Source: Gammaproteobacteria bacterium HGW-Gammaproteobacteria-13 (GTDB taxonomy: Bacteria > Pseudomonadota > Gammaproteobacteria > Pseudomonadales > Pseudomonadaceae). From it: a stretch of DNA of 64,000 nucleotides. Position 1 is the stretch's first letter. Every line of letters begins with the position of its first letter. Below, piece by piece: positions 60,301-64,000 of this stretch. Both the position numbers and the translations under genes were made by a program. The stretch is from contig PGZH01000011.1 of the NCBI GenBank assembly GCA_002840155.1, forward strand, positions 248,001 to 312,000, read 5' to 3'. Under the pieces are notes generated by a model, which saw only the letters and a list, made by a program, of their open reading frames with translations, was not told where the DNA came from and did no database searches.

Positions 60301-63300
60301 TCTGGATAGCCTTTTTGCGGTTTATTGGAATAGACCGCACGGCGGTTTTCCGCGGGCTTGTTGATTAGCAGACCTTTGCTTGGCGTCCAGTGTGCGGACA
60401 GATGGATATAGCGGGCGTGCAGATGACGTTCTTCTTCAGTAGATAAGCGTTCCATTGCGCCTTGAGCGTGGGCCATTATTTTTTCCGCAATAGCTTGCAA
60501 GTCATCAGGAATGGCAACTGTGCTGGTATTGGGAACTGGTTTGAAAGGAACCCCATTTTGCGCAGCCAACTCACGCATAACGCGTAGATAGACTCGCGAT
60601 AGCTCACCCCGCACTGTGCGGGTGATGGCCGCTGCAATCATAGCCCTTTGGGTTTGCGAGTTTTCGTTGGCGCGGCCGGGTACTGTAATGAACCATTTAG
60701 CGGGTTTAATTTCGCCCTCTCCGGGCAGGCCGCGTTGCTCCATCAAGCCAATAGCTTCTTGGGTTTCCCGCCAGGCCCGGCTGCGCTCCAGCGGCTGGGC
60801 AGGAGTTACCAGGGTTGCGCGTGGGCGGCTGATCAGCAGCTTTTCGGTCATGCTGTTGCGGTAACCACCGCCTATATCGGAGTGCACCCCAGGTAGGCTT
60901 ATTTCCTGATGCTGCGGTGCCACGCTGTTGAGCGCAAAGTTAAGGCGCATTTCATCACGGGCAGCCAGTTGTACAACCTTGCGCGCACAACCGGCGGGCA
61001 GGTACAGGTTTACCCCTGGGTTGTATTCGTTGGCCGGACTCAGGTCGCCGCGCGCCGGGTTAACAATCGCGGCCACCGTATCGAACAGGCCGATAAAGTT
61101 GATGCTGGTGCGTTCTTCCCAGTTGAATCCTGCTACAACGCCAGGGGTCTGGGGGTTGAGTATGGTGGCTAGCAGGCCACCGCTAGGCTTGAGCAACTCG
61201 TTGGCAAAATGGCGGGCGGCTGCGGCACCCCGGCTGAACCCGAAGATATCGAACTCAATATTGCGAATTTGCAGGTCGGGGTTGTTGCTTACGATGTCCA
61301 GCAGTTTTTGTTGAATTTTTTCAGGGCTTTGCTCTACTCGAGCGACTACGCCTGTATCACCTAGGCCAGTACCTTGGCTGATAAGTGAGTCAGATTCGGT
61401 ACTACTGGTACCTATACCTTCTAGATAGATACTCAGATAAGCGGATTTGGCCTCAGCGGGTAAGGCCTCTTCACTGTCATCCTGATAAAGCTCATAAAGC
61501 AACGCCACATTACTGGCGCCATTGCCATAGCTGCTATCCGGGGTTTTCTCGAATACACCCGCCGCATTGTTGTCGCGATAACCATGAATTGCGCAGTAGT
61601 TGATGGTCTCCCGCAATGCAGGTTCATCCAGCAGTTGTAGGTCGTCACGACGGCACTGTTCGGTGACAGCGGAGTTCGCCAGGTTATTGCCGGTGCCATC
61701 AAAGAACACGCCGATACGCAGGGTAATGCCTACGGGCGTTTCTTCTTCCAGCTCCTCTTCTTCCTCTTCCTCCTCCAGCGTATCGACCAGCTTAAGTGGT
61801 TTCGGTGGTGGTACTAAGGTGTTGGCAGCGGGGCCTTTAAGCAGGTCACCTGCCAGGGCTATCGCTGCAGCAGCAGGGGTGATGGCGGGCAATATGTTGA
61901 TCCCCGAACCCTTACCCGGCGTACCCCCCGAATTGATCTTGATCGTCGCGCCGCTGAGCGTGACGCCGCCCGGATCAAGCTTGAGAAAGCTGCCACCGCC
62001 GCTGGCGGTGAGTTCCATGCCGGCGTCGATCACCACTTTGTTGCCGGCGTAGTAGTGGATTTCGTTGCCGGCCTCGACGAACTGGCCGACGCCGACTTTC
62101 ACATGCTGGGTCGCGCCGACGGTGAGGTGGTCGTTGCTGCGCGCTTCCACTTTGCGGTCGGCGTGGGTGGTGCGGTGTTCTTCGGTGAGAAACTGGCTGT
62201 AGCTGTTGGCTTCGACCGTGTCGTGGCGTTCGTGGCCGATGCGGATTTTCTGGTCGTGCTCGATGTTTTCGTCCCAGTCGCGCTGGGCGTGCAGGTAGAT
62301 CTGTTCGGCGCCTTTTTTGTCTTCGATGCGCAGCTCGTTGTAGCCGCCACCGCCTGGGCTGCTCAGGGTTTTGAACAGGCTGCGGGTTTTGTTCGCTGGC
62401 AGCGCGTAGGGCACGACGTGGGCGGCGTGGTACAGGCAACCGGTAACCAGCGGCTGATCGGGATCACCTTCGAGGAAGGTCACCAGCACTTCCATGCCGA
62501 TGCGCGGGATGGCGATAGCGCCGTAGCCATCGCCGGCCCAGCTGGAGGAAACGCGCAACCAGCAGCTGGTCTTATCGTCTGCCTGGCCTTCGCGGTCCCA
62601 GTGAAACTGCACTTTGACCCGACCGTATTGGTCGCAGTGGATCTCTTCACCCGCGGGGCCGGTGACCACGGCAGTCTGGCTGCCGAGCACCTTGGGTTTC
62701 GGGTGCTTCAGTGCTGGGCGATGCAGCACATCCCAGGGTGTGGCGCTAAAGCGGTTGCGGTAACCCTGCTGGAAGCCGTCACTGACCTGGGTGTGGCTGG
62801 TGACGGACTCTTCCAGCACCTGCGGCTGTTTGCCTTCATGGCTGATTTCCGTCAGCAGCCAGAGCTGGTTCCAGTCATCACGCGGATGCGCGCTGAGGTT
62901 GAGGAAGTGGCCGCTGACCAGCAGTGGCTGATCGCTTTCACCGCTGGCCAATTCGTAGTCGCTGCGGTGGCGTTCCAGGTTGCGCTTGGCCAGGTGCTTG
63001 CCGCGCTCGCGCTCGACAAAACGACCGGGGTAGTCGTAGTCCTCAAGGTCGGGCTGGAACTCGCTGTTGAAGGCGGCTTCCATTAGCAATTTGGGCTTTT
63101 CGAAGTTGTAGTCGCGGCGGGTGACGCGGTTGCTGCGGGTTTCCAGGCGCAGGGCGAAGCGCTTGATCACTGGCTCGTCGGCAACCAGGCCGCTGTCCTG
63201 CTGGTACGCGGTGGGCGCCAGCTTGGGGAACACCGTCTGATCATCGCCGAAGACCAGCACATGGCCTTGTTCGCTGTGCTGGAAGTGGTAGTGAATGCCT

Positions 63301-64000
63301 TCTTCCTCGCACAGGCGCTGAATAAAGTGCAGGTCGCTTTCGTCGTACTGCACGCAGTATTCGCGCGTCGGGTAGACGCTGGGGCCGAACTGAAATTTGT
63401 AGGCATTGCTCTGAATGCCGTGCTCTTCGAGCACCTGGCTGATGATTTTTTCCACGCTCAGGTGCTGGAAAATCCGCTGATTGAAGCTGTGCGCCAGGTA
63501 CGCCAGTTGCGGGCGCAGGGTGATGTGGTAACGGGTCATGCGCTTGCCGGAATCACCCTGGGCGACGCGGTAGACCAGGCCATGCACCCCTCCGCCGTCT
63601 TGGGTAAAGGCAAGAAATGCAGGTTGGTGCAGCAGGCTTTCCAGATCGAGATCGGGGCGCTCGCTGATCAGCTCCAACTCGAACACGAACGGCTGGCTGA
63701 TGGCTTCACGGCCGGTAAATTCGAGCACCTGCAGATCGTGGCTGAGGCCATCAATCGCCAGGGTGAAGCGGTTAGGCGCCAGGCTTGTGGCAAGGTTGGC
63801 GGCGTTGCCAGTCAAGGCGCGAACGACTGCAGAGGCTGATACCGCACTGCTTCCGGAGTTGGAGGCGACCGCTGCAACCGATGTTGGCGGCGTCACGGCC
63901 GGAGCAATATGCGTTTCGGGCTTGGGGTGAAAGAGAAAATTACGGCAAAACACACAGTGGATCTCGTCGTACTGCAGGCCGTTCTTGCTCAATTCATTGA
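60297..64000 (-). CDS. VgrG fused to a Tle1-family (DUF2235) phospholipase effector, 5' end missing
   Basis: At least 1231 residues, open at the right edge. An N-terminal extension holds a CxxC pair (IHCVFCRNFLFHPKPE). VgrG follows (TLAIDGLSHDLQVLEFTGRE through the beta-helix, down to about 61850). Then comes a Glu-rich linker (LEEEEEEEELEEETPVG) and a C-terminal DUF2235 hydrolase (LRIGVFFDGTGNN). The nucleophile elbow GFSRG is at 61227-61241, with Asp in GLFDTV and His in HSDIGGGY downstream, the triad expected for Tle1. It is a specialised VgrG carrying an antibacterial phospholipase. Two immunity genes follow. Confidence 0.92.
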   Translation of the reverse strand, partial: NELSKNGLQYDEIHCVFCRNFLFHPKPETHIAPAVTPPTSVAAVASNSGSSAVSASAVVRALTGNAANLATSLAPNRFTLAIDGLSHDLQVLEFTGREAISQPFVFELELISERPDLDLESLLHQPAFLAFTQDGGGVHGLVYRVAQGDSGKRMTRYHITLRPQLAYLAHSFNQRIFQHLSVEKIISQVLEEHGIQSNAYKFQFGPSVYPTREYCVQYDESDLHFIQRLCEEEGIHYHFQHSEQGHVLVFGDDQTVFPKLAPTAYQQDSGLVADEPVIKRFALRLETRSNRVTRRDYNFEKPKLLMEAAFNSEFQPDLEDYDYPGRFVERERGKHLAKRNLERHRSDYELASGESDQPLLVSGHFLNLSAHPRDDWNQLWLLTEISHEGKQPQVLEESVTSHTQVSDGFQQGYRNRFSATPWDVLHRPALKHPKPKVLGSQTAVVTGPAGEEIHCDQYGRVKVQFHWDREGQADDKTSCWLRVSSSWAGDGYGAIAIPRIGMEVLVTFLEGDPDQPLVTGCLYHAAHVVPYALPANKTRSLFKTLSSPGGGGYNELRIEDKKGAEQIYLHAQRDWDENIEHDQKIRIGHERHDTVEANSYSQFLTEEHRTTHADRKVEARSNDHLTVGATQHVKVGVGQFVEAGNEIHYYAGNKVVIDAGMELTASGGGSFLKLDPGGVTLSGATIKINSGGTPGKGSGINILPAITPAAAAIALAGDLLKGPAANTLVPPPKPLKLVDTLEEEEEEEELEEETPVGITLRIGVFFDGTGNNLANSAVTEQCRRDDLQLLDEPALRETINYCAIHGYRDNNAAGVFEKTPDSSYGNGASNVALLYELYQDDSEEALPAEAKSAYLSIYLEGIGTSSTESDSLISQGTGLGDTGVVARVEQSPEKIQQKLLDIVSNNPDLQIRNIEFDIFGFSRGAAAARHFANELLKPSGGLLATILNPQTPGVVAGFNWEERTSINFIGLFDTVAAIVNPARGDLSPANEYNPGVNLYLPAGCARKVVQLAARDEMRLNFALNSVAPQHQEISLPGVHSDIGGGYRNSMTEKLLISRPRATLVTPAQPLERSRAWRETQEAIGLMEQRGLPGEGEIKPAKWFITVPGRANENSQTQRAMIAAAITRTVRGELSRVYLRVMRELAAQNGVPFKPVPNTSTVAIPDDLQAIAEKIMAHAQGAMERLSTEEERHLHARYIHLSAHWTPSKGLLINKPAENRRAVYSNKPQKGYPE

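Overview
The window looks like chromosome of a Pseudomonas species. It is GC-rich, with long GC-biased antisense reading frames over most genes. It carries Pseudomonas gene neighbourhoods: pycA/pycB with a divergent LysR regulator, aspA with a divergent LysR regulator, purE/purK, a polyamine-binding protein next to acetylpolyamine amidohydrolase, asparaginase next to an AGCS symporter, and a type VI secretion operon ordered like HSI-II of P. aeruginosa. Several families of REP-like inverted repeats sit between genes. I saw no rRNA, tRNA, CRISPR array, IS element or prophage. Identifications come from reading motifs and from family knowledge; no database search was run.

Layout. 1-2.1 kb: 3' part of a secreted M14 zinc carboxypeptidase. 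2.4-7.4 kb: a lipoprotein, a LysR regulator and the two-subunit pyruvate carboxylase pycAB. 7.3-7.9 kb: a gene-free stretch with two terminator-like hairpins. 7.9-10.7 kb: an SbtA/SbtB bicarbonate-transporter pair, glutaminase and a small exported protein. 10.7-13 kb: an unusual cassette of a two-HTH LuxR-type regulator, a divergent unrecognised beta-rich protein and a secreted two-cysteine protein, with a dyad in the divergent promoter. 13-19 kb: 8-oxoguanine deaminase, GNAT, lipoprotein, asparaginase, AGCS symporter, HTH regulator. 19-22 kb: autotransporter. 22-26 kb: paiB and two overlapping GNAT genes, divergent from a MocR-type regulator. 26-37 kb: transport and amino-acid/polyamine catabolism (DAACS symporter, aspA, gamma-glutamyltransferase, polyamine-binding protein, aphA, AraC regulator). 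37.4-41 kb: a disrupted purE, purK and small exported proteins.

41-64 kb is an accessory and type VI secretion region, nearly all on the minus strand. From upstream to downstream it holds: a VgrG fused to a Tle1-family phospholipase (5' end outside the window); two tandem DUF2931-type immunity lipoproteins and perhaps a third vestige; an orphan type VI immunity-family protein; a 44-residue lipoprotein; fha/tagH, tssJ, tssK, tssL, tssM, stp, stk; a second vgrG; a large cargo effector with a pesticin-type lysozyme C-terminus; and a LprI/DUF1311-type putative immunity gene. A vgrG fragment and AT-richer small genes follow. The sheath, tube, baseplate and ClpV genes are not in the window and probably lie beyond 64000.

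Most notable points: (i) a roughly 44-nt frameshifting deletion in purE that removes the catalytic Ser-Ala-His-Arg motif; (ii) the chimeric pesticin-type effector, whose base composition drops near the start of the toxin domain and continues low through the putative immunity gene; (iii) the two-HTH regulator cassette at 10.7-13 kb; (iv) the tandem, partly homogenised immunity genes behind the VgrG-Tle1 fusion.
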